12,725 bases of DNA from an uncultured Anaerolineales bacterium. GTDB taxonomy: Bacteria > Chloroflexota > Anaerolineae > Anaerolineales > Villigracilaceae. Every line of letters starts with the position of its first letter. Position 1 is the first letter of the stretch. The stretch spans positions 1 to 12,725 of the forward strand of contig CALFXA010000153.1 in assembly GCA_937928015.1 (NCBI GenBank), given 5' to 3'. Positions 7,463-12,678 of this stretch are shown one piece after another. Both the position numbers and the translations under genes were made by a program. The notes below the pieces were generated by a model. It was not told where the DNA came from. It saw only the letters and a program-made list of their open reading frames with translations, and did not search any database.

Positions 7463-7511
7463 GGAGGTTGCTTCGTCGCCCGCTTTAAGGCTTGCGCCTC
7501 GCAACGACATT
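7463..7511. repeat. Candidate dispersed intergenic repeat
   Basis: The segment from about 7463, read on the minus strand, gives GTCGTTGCGAGG, a short spacer, then GACGAAGCAACC. This resembles the TGTCATTGCGAG...GAAGCAATC-type element that I recall in intergenic regions of many bacteria. Its outer ends pair (GTTGC/GCAAC). Only one copy is in the window, so repetition is not shown here. It sits just upstream of the ribosome site of the NTF2-like gene. Confidence 0.4.
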
Positions 7512-7530
7512 CATAAAAAGGACTTTATTG

Positions 7531-8004
7531 ATGAACGCCAACGAACAGGTCATTCAGGATTTTTACACGGCCTTCCAGGCGCGGGACGGGGAGCGCATGG
7601 CGTCCTTCTATCATCAGGACGCGCTCTTCTCAGACCCCGCATTCGGCACCCTGCAGGGGCGCGAGGTGGGCGCGATGTGGCGGATGCTCTGCCGCCGCGG
7701 CAAGGACTTGCAGGTGACCTTCGACCAGGTCTGGGCGGACGGCGAACGCGGCAGCGCCCACTGGGAGGCGCGCTACAACTTCTCGTCCACGGGGCGGATG
7801 GTGCATAACGTGATCGAGGCCTCGTTCCTGTTCCTGGACGGGAAAATCCTCGAACATCACGACCGCTTCAACCTGTGGCGTTGGAGCGCGCAGGCGCTCG
7901 GTCCCACGGGCCTGCTGCTCGGCTGGACCCCGCTCGTGCGCGGGCGCATCCGCAATCAGGCGCGGGATGGGCTGACGGCCTTCCTCCAGAAAGAATCCAC
8001 CTGA
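7531..8004 (+). CDS. NTF2/SnoaL-like family protein
   Basis: A 157-residue cytoplasmic protein with the NTF2-like cone fold: an N-terminal helix pair (NANEQVIQDFYTAFQARDGE at 2-21), then MASFYHQDALFSDPAFGTLQG (23-43), a helix, and long strands ending EASFLFLDGKILEHHDRFNL (about 97-116). The tail WRWSAQALGPTGLLLGW is typical of a common bacterial subgroup annotated as nuclear transport factor 2 family. Members include isomerases, hydrolases and binding proteins, so the sequence does not give a reaction. The ATG at 7531 has AAAAGGA about 8 bases upstream; extension to an upstream TTG would run into the intergenic repeat. It starts a compact group with the STAS-like gene and alkD. Confidence 0.85.
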   Translation: MNANEQVIQDFYTAFQARDGERMASFYHQDALFSDPAFGTLQGREVGAMWRMLCRRGKDLQVTFDQVWADGERGSAHWEARYNFSSTGRMVHNVIEASFLFLDGKILEHHDRFNLWRWSAQALGPTGLLLGWTPLVRGRIRNQARDGLTAFLQKEST

Positions 8005-8023
8005 CGATTCAGCGAGGCGCATC

Positions 8024-8410
8024 ATGGACTATTCCCTTCACCAGGATCAGGAAACAGGCATCATCATCGTCGTGGCATCGGGAAAATGGACCGCCCAACA
8101 GGACGATGAGCTACTGCGAAAGATCATCGCCATAGATACGCAGGGAAAGCCAAAGCTCCTGCTGCTGGATATGCGCCAACTCTCCGCCGATTTCTCGCTC
8201 TCTTACATTTACCATCGGACGCAATTCCTGGAGAAGAAGCGCGAGCAGATGGATGTTCCCAGTTTCAAGGCTGCGCTCGTCTATGACGGAACCAGCGCAA
8301 GGGTCAGGCAGGCCTTCGAGTTCTTCGAGACGACCGTCATCAACCGCGGATTGCCTTATCGCATTTTCACGGAGATCGAGCTGGCCCGTCAGTGGCTCAT
8401 GGAGGCGTGA
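8024..8410 (+). CDS. SpoIIAA/STAS-like domain protein
   Basis: A 128-residue single-domain protein resembling the SpoIIAA-like (STAS/SEC14-type) family. It shows alternating strands and helices: GIIIVVASGKWTAQQDDELL (12-31), KLLLLDMRQLSADFS (44-58, the central strand with DMR where STAS proteins carry their conserved loop), FKAALVYDGTSARVRQAFEF (82-101), and a final strand YRIFTEIELARQWL. Such proteins bind partners or small ligands; none is known here. GAGG lies 6 bases before the ATG. It begins 19 bases after the NTF2-like gene, and its TGA shares one base with the ATG of alkD, so these genes form one operon. Confidence 0.7.
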   Translation: MDYSLHQDQETGIIIVVASGKWTAQQDDELLRKIIAIDTQGKPKLLLLDMRQLSADFSLSYIYHRTQFLEKKREQMDVPSFKAALVYDGTSARVRQAFEFFETTVINRGLPYRIFTEIELARQWLMEA

Positions 8411-9090
8411 TGCATCCGTATGTGAAGTCCATCCAGGCGCGCTTCGCGGCGCATGCCAACCCCGCCCAGGCGGGGCCGATGAAGCGTTACATGCGCGATC
8501 AGTTCGAATACCTCGGCATCAAGAGTCCGCAGTTCAAGGAGTTGATCAAGGCGCACCTGGCCGAACACGGACTTCCGCCCGTCGCCGAGCTGGACGCGAT
8601 CGTCCGTGACCTGTGGGCGCTGCCCGAGCGGGAGTATCAGTATGCCGCCGCCAGCCTGATCGGCAAGCTGGAGAAGACTCTGCCCGGGGCCTTCATCGAG
8701 ACCCTCGAATATCTGCTGGTGACCAAATCGTGGTGGGACACGGTGGACACGCTCTCGGGCGGGCCGCTGGGCGTCCACTTTCAGCGCCACCCGAAAGTCA
8801 GGAAAAAATACCTGGCAAAGTGGCGCAAGTCGGAGAATTTCTGGCTGCGGCGTGCCTGCATCCTCTTCCAACTGAATTACAAACAGGACACGGATTTCGA
8901 CCTGCTGTGCGAGATCATCCGCGAGAACCTCGGCTCGAAGGAGTTCTTCATCAACAAGGCCATCGGCTGGGCGCTGCGTCAATACACCCGCGTGGACCCG
9001 CAGGCCGTGCGCGATTTCGTGGCCGACACGCCGCTCAATCCGCTCAGCGCGCGCGAGGCGATCAAGTGGCTGGAGAAACGCGGAAAGTAA
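8410..9090 (+). CDS. alkD: DNA alkylation repair glycosylase, AlkD family
   Basis: A 226-residue all-helical HEAT-like repeat protein of the AlkD family, which excises positively charged alkylated bases (N3-methyladenine, N7-methylguanine) without flipping them. The functional residues of Bacillus cereus AlkD are present at the same numbers: Trp109 and Asp113 in KSWWDTVDTLSGG, and Arg148 in WLRRACILFQL. The signature EFFINKAIGWALRQY lies at 178-192. Length fits the family. The start ATG overlaps the preceding TGA (TGATG) with GGAGG 4 bases upstream, so translation is coupled to the STAS-like gene. A terminator follows 21 bases after the stop. Confidence 0.95.
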   Translation: MHPYVKSIQARFAAHANPAQAGPMKRYMRDQFEYLGIKSPQFKELIKAHLAEHGLPPVAELDAIVRDLWALPEREYQYAAASLIGKLEKTLPGAFIETLEYLLVTKSWWDTVDTLSGGPLGVHFQRHPKVRKKYLAKWRKSENFWLRRACILFQLNYKQDTDFDLLCEIIRENLGSKEFFINKAIGWALRQYTRVDPQAVRDFVADTPLNPLSAREAIKWLEKRGK

Positions 9091-9111
9091 CTCCACCCAC
9101 CTAAGTGAAGC

Positions 9112-9147
9112 GGCCCCTTCTCTAGAAAGAAGGGGCCTTATTTTTTC
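9112..9147 (+). terminator. Strong intrinsic terminator after alkD
   Basis: A perfect 10-bp stem (9112-9121 with 9128-9137, left arm ggccccttct) with a 6-base loop is followed by TTATTTTTT. It ends the NTF2-like / STAS-like / alkD operon. Confidence 0.92.
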
Positions 9148-9235
9148 CGTAGTGACCAATCGGCTACTTGCGCGGAACCCTGTCCGGGCGGAGAATGGGG
9201 TCGTTCCAAATCTCAACCCTTGTATCGGAGGCGGC

Positions 9236-9733
9236 ATGGAAACGCAGGAAAAGGCTTCCAGCCAACAACTGGTCATCAAAAGTTTTGATTTCTTCCTTGT
9301 GTGGATCGCAGGCGCACTCTTTGCCCTATGGGGCGGACTCAGCCTGGCCTTCTTCCCGCCCAAAATTCTGGTGTTGCAGATCATCGACCCCATGACCCTG
9401 GTCAGCGGACTGGTGATGCTGCTGCTCTACCCCAATCTGACCATCGTCGCGGACCGCCCCACGCGCACGCTGCGGCTGGAGTACCGCTACCTGCTGTTCC
9501 GCCGCACGAAGAATATTTCCTTCGACGACATCGCCGCCATCCGCGCCGAGTACAGCCATCACACCGACGGCGACGGTCACTCCAGCTCGGGATACCGCCT
9601 GGTCGCGGACCTGATCGACGGGCGAACGGTGCCGTTCCGCACTTCCTTCGGTGGCGCGGACCCCAAGGATGCCACCCACTTGCAAGGCTTCATCCGCCGC
9701 TCAAAGGGCAAGGCCGAGACACTTGAGCCGTAA
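9236..9733 (+). CDS. Small membrane protein with two N-terminal helices and a PH-like cytoplasmic part
   Basis: A 165-residue protein of unknown function. Two membrane helices are clear (about 19-40 and 50-67). They are followed by a soluble segment of beta strands (LTIVADRPTRTLRLEYRYLL at 68-87; ISFDDIAAIRAEYS at 94-107; YRLVADLIDGRTVPFRTSFG at 120-139). This topology is common in bacterial proteins with a PH-like domain after a helical hairpin; that link is by topology only. GGAGG lies 4 bases before the ATG, which fixes the start. It is separated from alkD by a terminator and from the next gene (opposite strand) by a stem-loop-rich gap, so it is probably its own unit. Confidence 0.82.
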   Translation: METQEKASSQQLVIKSFDFFLVWIAGALFALWGGLSLAFFPPKILVLQIIDPMTLVSGLVMLLLYPNLTIVADRPTRTLRLEYRYLLFRRTKNISFDDIAAIRAEYSHHTDGDGHSSSGYRLVADLIDGRTVPFRTSFGGADPKDATHLQGFIRRSKGKAETLEP

Positions 9734-9790
9734 CCGTCCCCTGCGGCCCGAACGGCCCCCGCAAAGCCCTGGCGTTCCTGATGGGAGGAG

Positions 9791-9898
9791 AATCCTTCCT
9801 CGGAAGGATTGAAAACCTCTCCAGGAAGGTTTGCAAAGACTTCTAAATGTTTTCAGGAAAACATTTAGAAGTCCTGACAAAAACATTTCGATGTTTTT
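9791..9898. repeat. Cluster of stem-loops in the intergenic region
   Basis: Four inverted repeats follow each other: aatccttc/gaaggatt with loop CTCG (9791-9810); aaacct/aggttt (9813-9832); a 17-bp near-loopless palindrome (9838-9854 with 9857-9873, left arm gacttctaaatgttttc); and aaaaacat/atgttttt with loop TTCG (9879-9898). The last two share the word AAACATTT. The final hairpin ends in a T-run and can terminate the gene to the left. I see no coding capacity in the surrounding gap (9734-10011). Confidence 0.7.
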
Positions 9899-9929
9899 CC
9901 CAACAAGTACCATCTTTAACCCTCCCCCG

Positions 9930-9989
9930 CGCGGACATTTCCTCCTTAACACCAAGGCACTGGGACTTACATCCCAGTGCCTTTTGATT
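9930..9989. repeat. 60-bp direct repeat, left copy, with hairpin
   Basis: It matches 10587-10646 at 55 of 60 positions in the same orientation. It opens with CGCGGACATTTCCTCCTTAAC and contains a 12-bp hairpin (9954-9965 with 9972-9983, arm aaggcactggga), then TTTT on the plus strand. It therefore may also terminate the plus-strand membrane gene. On the minus strand the first part reads AAGGAGG-AA-ATG. Confidence 0.88.
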
Positions 9990-10011
9990 GGCATTCTCCA
10001 TTTTGCGCTCC

Positions 10012-10527
10012 CTATACTTCATGCCAGATGCGGGCTGCCAGCCAGCGCGAGAAAGCGCTCACGCCCGCGCCGAAGTAGATGGAGATCCATCCAAACACAG
10101 CGGGGAGAATGGTAATGACTGACAGGAGGCCTGCAAAAAAATGAGTACCTCCTCCGTACGTGTCAGGGCTGGGGAATAGGGCATCGATCGCCAAAATCAA
10201 CGTGGCAGGCAGGCAGATGCATAGTGCGCCCGGCAGGATCAGGTACACGACCACCGCGATCATCGGTTTTTGGATGCGCGCCAGCCAATGGTCGAGGCCC
10301 GCACCCAGCCATATCAACACATCCAGGGCCAGGCCCGAAAGCAGCCCCCAGGTCCCCAGTTTAAGAAAGCTTGGAACGGACTGGCTGGGTGGCGGCATCC
10401 CGTACCTCGCCTCGAATCGATAGTACGGCGCTCCGAAGGAGTTCCAGAAAAAGGCAAATCCAAAGAGGATGGCCGCCAGGGACAGCAGCACGAGCATCAG
10501 GGTGGGGAAGTTCTTCTTGTTGAGCAT
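10012..10527 (-). CDS. Unknown four-helix membrane protein between direct repeats
   Basis: A 171-residue hydrophobic protein that I do not recognise. Predicted membrane helices lie at about 8-27, 58-76, 88-114 and 130-153. A conserved-looking loop after helix 1 (NSFGAPYYRFEARYGMPPP at 29-47) would face outside or inside depending on topology. The ATG at 10527 is preferred over a TTG at 10563 because a -10-like TAGAAT (10540-10535) lies between them, 7 bases before the ATG, and no Shine-Dalgarno is in range. The gene sits alone on the minus strand between two copies of a 60-bp repeat, which suggests it arrived or was duplicated as a cassette (inference). Confidence 0.78.
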   Translation of the reverse strand: MLNKKNFPTLMLVLLSLAAILFGFAFFWNSFGAPYYRFEARYGMPPPSQSVPSFLKLGTWGLLSGLALDVLIWLGAGLDHWLARIQKPMIAVVVYLILPGALCICLPATLILAIDALFPSPDTYGGGTHFFAGLLSVITILPAVFGWISIYFGAGVSAFSRWLAARIWHEV

Positions 10528-10534
10528 GGATCGA

Positions 10535-10540
10535 ATTCTA
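10535..10540 (-). promoter_or_regulatory. -10-like box (TAGAAT) for the minus-strand membrane gene
   Basis: TAGAAT (5 of 6 consensus bases) ends 7 bases before the ATG. Upstream, TTGGGC at a 17-base spacing is a weak -35. The position implies a leaderless or nearly leaderless message. Confidence 0.5.
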
Positions 10541-10586
10541 CGAAGCTCTCCCTGGCTGCCCAATGCCCCAATGGTACACGATGGAT

Positions 10587-10646
10587 CGCGGACATTTCCT
10601 CCTTAACGTCAAGGCACTGGGATTTGCATCCCAGTGCCTTGTGATT
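10587..10646. repeat. 60-bp direct repeat, right copy, with hairpin
   Basis: It carries the same hairpin as the left copy (10611-10622 with 10629-10640), with the loop changed to TTTGCA. The five differences from the left copy lie outside the stem arms, and four are transitions. It lies just downstream of the 54-aa gene on the minus strand and upstream of the membrane-protein gene. Confidence 0.88.
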
Positions 10647-10651
10647 TCTGT

Positions 10652-10816
10652 TCAACTGCTGGCATTAAGCAATTTCGCTATTTTTCCTGCCCGTTCTTCG
10701 GCATCTTCCCTATCGCCATAATCTGAACAAACACAGATTTCACGCTGTTCTGTTTGGTCGATGATGATAAACGTACTTTCATCAAACTGGTGAACAATAT
10801 ATTTTGACATTTTCAT
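10652..10816 (-). CDS. Small 54-aa protein translationally coupled to the DpnI homologue
   Basis: A short reading frame of 54 residues, beginning MKMSKYIVHQFDESTFIIID and ending GKIAKLLNASS. Its ATG shares a base with the TAA of the DpnI-like gene (TAATG), the arrangement of coupled genes. A second ATG two codons in has AAGG 8 bases upstream and may be the real start. The predicted layout is two or three short strands (YIVHQFDES, TFIIIDQT, REICVCSD) followed by a helix (DREDAEERAGKIAKLL), with two Cys in CVCSD. Low GC matches the DpnI-like gene, so the two probably travelled together. In pneumococcus the endonuclease gene dpnC is followed by dpnD of unknown function; I see no clear sequence resemblance to DpnD. 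No function assigned. Confidence 0.78.
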   Translation of the reverse strand: MKMSKYIVHQFDESTFIIIDQTEQREICVCSDYGDREDAEERAGKIAKLLNASS

Positions 10817-11604
10817 TACCTTGTTATCAACCGATACTTTCCGCGCCCAACAAACTCAATCAGGCCTCTATCGCGTAAGAATTGTAATTGCTGCCTGATT
10901 TTCGGCTTGACATTATTATTCAACGGGTGTTTTGCCTGTAGATAACCTTCAAAAGCATACATTTCATCGAGGGTGAATTCCTCTTTCCTGATTCTCTCCA
11001 CGCACAGCAGAACATCCAACAACCAACCTTTGGCTTCGATATCCCTGGTTGTTTTGACAAATTCTGTGCGGCTCCACTTCTCCAAGACTTCCTTTTTAGG
11101 CTTCACCACACCATTTTGGATGTAATAGATTTTTCCAAATTCAGGAATACCACTAACCACGATATTGCATCCGACCCAGCCCGCCCTCCTCGCTGTGGGG
11201 GACAAAGCTTTACGCTGTTCGATAATGCTGGGGATGAAAAAGTATTTGGGGATAGTCAGGAAATTGCGAATTTGAAGCGTAGATTTTTCATAAGTCAGGA
11301 AAAAGAAGTTGGGGTTGTTATCTGAGGTCAATCGTTCGATCATGGTGGCATACGCGCCATCTACAATTTTCTTGCCCACATCCCCATTTTTGGATTTCAA
11401 TTCGTATTCTTCCCAACAGTGTCCGCAGTAGAAATCGCCGACAGGTGTGTTATTCTCAAAGTGACTCAATTTGTTTCCACAATTAGGACAAAACACAGAC
11501 TGATTAACCCAGCCCTCTGTCATTACTCGAATTTGTTGTGAGCTACTCGAATATTGACTGGCGGTCTCTACTGCCAACTGCAATTTCATCATTTTATTCT
11601 TCAT
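10816..11604 (-). CDS. dpnC: DpnI-like methyl-directed restriction endonuclease (Gm6ATC)
   Basis: A 262-residue close match in layout to Streptococcus DpnI, which cuts GATC only when the adenine is methylated. A zinc site is formed by C39-x2-C42 and C60-x2-C63. The PD-(D/E)XK residues Asp57, Glu68 and Lys70 lie around it (DFYCGHCWEEYELKSK), four residues shifted from D53/E64/K66 of DpnI. Further shared blocks are DGAYATMIERLTSDNNPNFF (82-101) and SPTARRAGWVGCN (135-147). The C-terminal winged helix, which also reads the methylated site in DpnI, covers about 190-262 (KIRQQLQFLRDRGLIEFVGR). The start is uncertain among Met1, Met5 and Met6; GGAGG is 14 bases before Met1. The AT-rich composition points to horizontal transfer. 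No methyltransferase is nearby, as expected for this enzyme type. Confidence 0.96.
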   Translation of the reverse strand: MKNKMMKLQLAVETASQYSSSSQQIRVMTEGWVNQSVFCPNCGNKLSHFENNTPVGDFYCGHCWEEYELKSKNGDVGKKIVDGAYATMIERLTSDNNPNFFFLTYEKSTLQIRNFLTIPKYFFIPSIIEQRKALSPTARRAGWVGCNIVVSGIPEFGKIYYIQNGVVKPKKEVLEKWSRTEFVKTTRDIEAKGWLLDVLLCVERIRKEEFTLDEMYAFEGYLQAKHPLNNNVKPKIRQQLQFLRDRGLIEFVGRGKYRLITR

Positions 11605-11622
11605 TTAGAACTCAAAATCCTC

Positions 11623-11638
11623 CCCGCCTTTCGGCGGG
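11623..11638. repeat. CCGCCTTTCGGCGG hairpin, copy near the dpnC start
   Basis: Stem cccgcc/ggcggg with a 4-base loop (GAAA when read on the minus strand). The core 14 bases recur exactly at 11745-11758. On the minus strand it lies between brnA and the DpnI gene and is followed within a few bases by TTTT, so it may act as a weak terminator of brnTA. Confidence 0.6.
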
Positions 11639-11665
11639 ACGGGCCAAATTCTGCCCTCGCACATC

Positions 11666-11722
11666 TCATAACCCCAACTCCCGCAAATTCTGCTCCTGAC
11701 TGCGTTTGGCCCCGCCGCCCAT
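11666..11722 (-). pseudogene. Relic of a HerA-like ATPase C-terminus
   Basis: This 18-codon stretch reads MGGGAKRSQEQNLRELGL then stop. It matches the last residues of the HerA-like gene at the contig end (GGKEKRSQEQNMKELGF) at 12 of 17 positions. DNA identity is about 40 of 54 bases, 30 of 36 in the core. Both end in a stop at the same place. It begins one base after the brnA stop codon. With no ATPase domain left, it is best read as the broken 3' end of a second HerA-like gene, interrupted by or recombined with the brnTA module. The ATG could in principle start a peptide, but there is no other support for that. Confidence 0.62.
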
Positions 11723-11723
11723 A

Positions 11724-12041
11724 TCACTTCGCACTGTATTTTGTCCGCCTTTCGGCGGTTTGGCGCGTCTTTTTCTCGGGAATAAGATCGATCAATGAGC
11801 GCAAAGCGCGATTCACGCTCTCCGAATCTGGAAAATATACTCTTACATCTGGGTCGAGAATCACCGCGCTTTCCTTTGGGACAAAATGCTGGACGGTGAC
11901 CGTCCCATCCTCGTGCAGGACGCGCACAGAATAGCCCTTCCGCATGGCTTTGGCATATTTTCCCCGCACAGCCTTTTTGCCATCGAGGTCATACTCGGGC
12001 AGCATGTCGTCAGATTGGGATTGGTTAGTCGCCTTTTTCAT
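11724..12041 (-). CDS. brnA: BrnA-type antitoxin
   Basis: A 105-residue partner of the BrnT toxin. The C-terminal part has the ribbon-helix-helix-like pattern common in these antitoxins: VILDPDVRVYFPDSESVNRA at about 62-81, followed by LRSLIDLIP. The N-terminal part (DMLPEYDLDGKKAVRGKYAK at 11-30) is a segment shared by many antitoxins encoded with BrnT-like toxins, and would contact the toxin. The ATG at 12041 overlaps the toxin gene by 17 bases and has a GA-rich stretch (GAGAGAGAAAG) just upstream. The same frame is open up to 12143, but that part is the toxin gene read out of frame. The C-terminal tail is basic (TRQTAERRTKYSAK) and encodes a hairpin repeat. The antitoxin should repress its own operon with BrnT. 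Confidence 0.85.
   Translation of the reverse strand: MKKATNQSQSDDMLPEYDLDGKKAVRGKYAKAMRKGYSVRVLHEDGTVTVQHFVPKESAVILDPDVRVYFPDSESVNRALRSLIDLIPEKKTRQTAERRTKYSAK
11745..11758. repeat. CCGCCTTTCGGCGG hairpin, copy inside the brnA 3' end
   Basis: Exact second copy of the 14-base palindrome at 11624-11637, here encoding part of the basic tail of BrnA. The two copies bracket the HerA-like relic. Confidence 0.6.
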
Positions 12042-12321
12042 ATCTTTCTCTCTCCACAGATGTCGCTTTTCTGCAACTGATAATGCGGATGATGATCGTT
12101 TCTCTCTTTTCTTCACGTTCGGTATGCACGGCAAGCAGGACACGATTGCTCTCTGAAAGTCCGATACTGATGAAACGCTCTTCCTTATCGGAATGGACTT
12201 CGTCAGCGAAGGTCAAAAGAAACGGGTCTGCAAAAATCGTACGTGCCTCATCGAAACTGACCTTGTGCTTTTCAAGATTGGAACGTGCCTTATTCTCATC
12301 CCATTCGAAGAGCATCTTCAT
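12025..12321 (-). CDS. brnT: BrnT family ribonuclease toxin
   Basis: A 98-residue type II toxin with the RelE-like fold of BrnT, which halts growth by cleaving RNA. Family landmarks in order: FEWDENKARSNLEKHKVSFD at 5-24, the DP of TIFADPFLLTF, the acidic/His stretch DEVHSDKEERFISIG, and the terminal IRIISCRKATSVERERYEK at 78-96, where basic and Tyr residues form the catalytic surface. Length is normal. The toxin comes first and the antitoxin start lies inside its 3' end, the usual brnT-brnA order. A perfect TATAAT lies 6 bases before the ATG and there is no Shine-Dalgarno, so the toxin message is probably leaderless. The module sits between an intact HerA-like 3' end and a relic of another. 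Confidence 0.95.
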   Translation of the reverse strand: MKMLFEWDENKARSNLEKHKVSFDEARTIFADPFLLTFADEVHSDKEERFISIGLSESNRVLLAVHTEREEKRETIIIRIISCRKATSVERERYEKGD

Positions 12322-12327
12322 ATAAGT

Positions 12328-12333
12328 ATTATA
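12328..12333 (-). promoter_or_regulatory. -10 box (TATAAT) of the brnTA operon
   Basis: A perfect TATAAT on the minus strand ends 6 bases before the brnT ATG, the same spacing as for the NrtR-like regulator. No good -35 is visible at the usual spacing. It lies in the 26-base gap after the HerA-like gene and is the likely site of BrnA autorepression. Confidence 0.72.
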
Positions 12334-12347
12334 CCTTCCTAGTAAAT

Positions 12348-12678
12348 CTAGAATCCCAACTCCTTCATATTCTGTTCCTGGCTGCGTTTTTCCTTCCCGC
12401 CAAGCAGTTCCTTCCAGAAGGTCTCGTCGTAGCGGCGCGAACGGACGGGCAGGGGCATGGGCACACCCCAGCCGAGCAACAGCACTTCTTCTTTGGGTTG
12501 CAGGCGCGCCAGCATGCCGCGCAGCGCATCCCTGCCCGCAAGGCCCGAGAGCACGGCGTGGATGTCGTCCTCGTCGCCCAGCCAGCCCGAGATGCGCGTC
12601 CCTAACTGCGACATGACCTCGTCATAGATCTGCGAGGGACGCTGGTCCACGATTAACAGGGTCACGTAATATTTGCGC
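12348..12678 (-). CDS. HerA-like (DUF87-type) ATPase, C-terminal fragment
   Basis: About 110 residues of the C-terminus are present; the rest is lost at the contig edge. The start RKYYVTLLIVDQRPSQI is the region after the ATPase core in HerA-type hexameric translocases, with QRPS as the conserved sensor-type motif. DEVMSQLGTRISGWLGDEDD and the later EEVLLLGWGVPMPLPVRSRR continue the family pattern (a conserved PMP near the end). HerA proteins move along DNA, often with NurA or other nucleases, in repair or in defence systems. The apparent start MCSSDL is not protein: it is adapter sequence translated backwards. The brnTA promoter begins just after the stop. Without the N-terminus I cannot place it in a specific HerA subfamily. 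Confidence 0.82.

Noticed and set aside
9701..9994. Minus-strand 97-codon frame over the stem-loop cluster
   Set aside because: The sequence is dominated by inverted repeats and gives no plausible domain; both strands look similar because of the palindromes.
10528..10563. TTG start for the minus-strand membrane protein
   Set aside because: A -10-like box lies between it and the ATG, and the added residues are not signal-like.
9930..10646. Insertion sequence bounded by the 60-bp repeats
   Set aside because: The enclosed gene is a membrane protein with no transposase features, and the repeats are direct with internal hairpins and not terminal inverted repeats.
11666..11722. Functional 18-aa peptide gene after brnA
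   Set aside because: Its match to the last residues of the HerA-like protein, including the stop position, is better explained as a gene relic.
12042..12143. N-terminal extension of the antitoxin
   Set aside because: It is the toxin gene read out of frame; the ATG at 12041 follows a GA-rich ribosome-like stretch and gives a normal antitoxin length.
1..12678. CRISPR arrays, tRNA or rRNA genes
   Set aside because: No regularly spaced repeats and no tRNA or rRNA signature segments were seen on reading either strand; short non-coding RNAs could still be missed without a covariance search.
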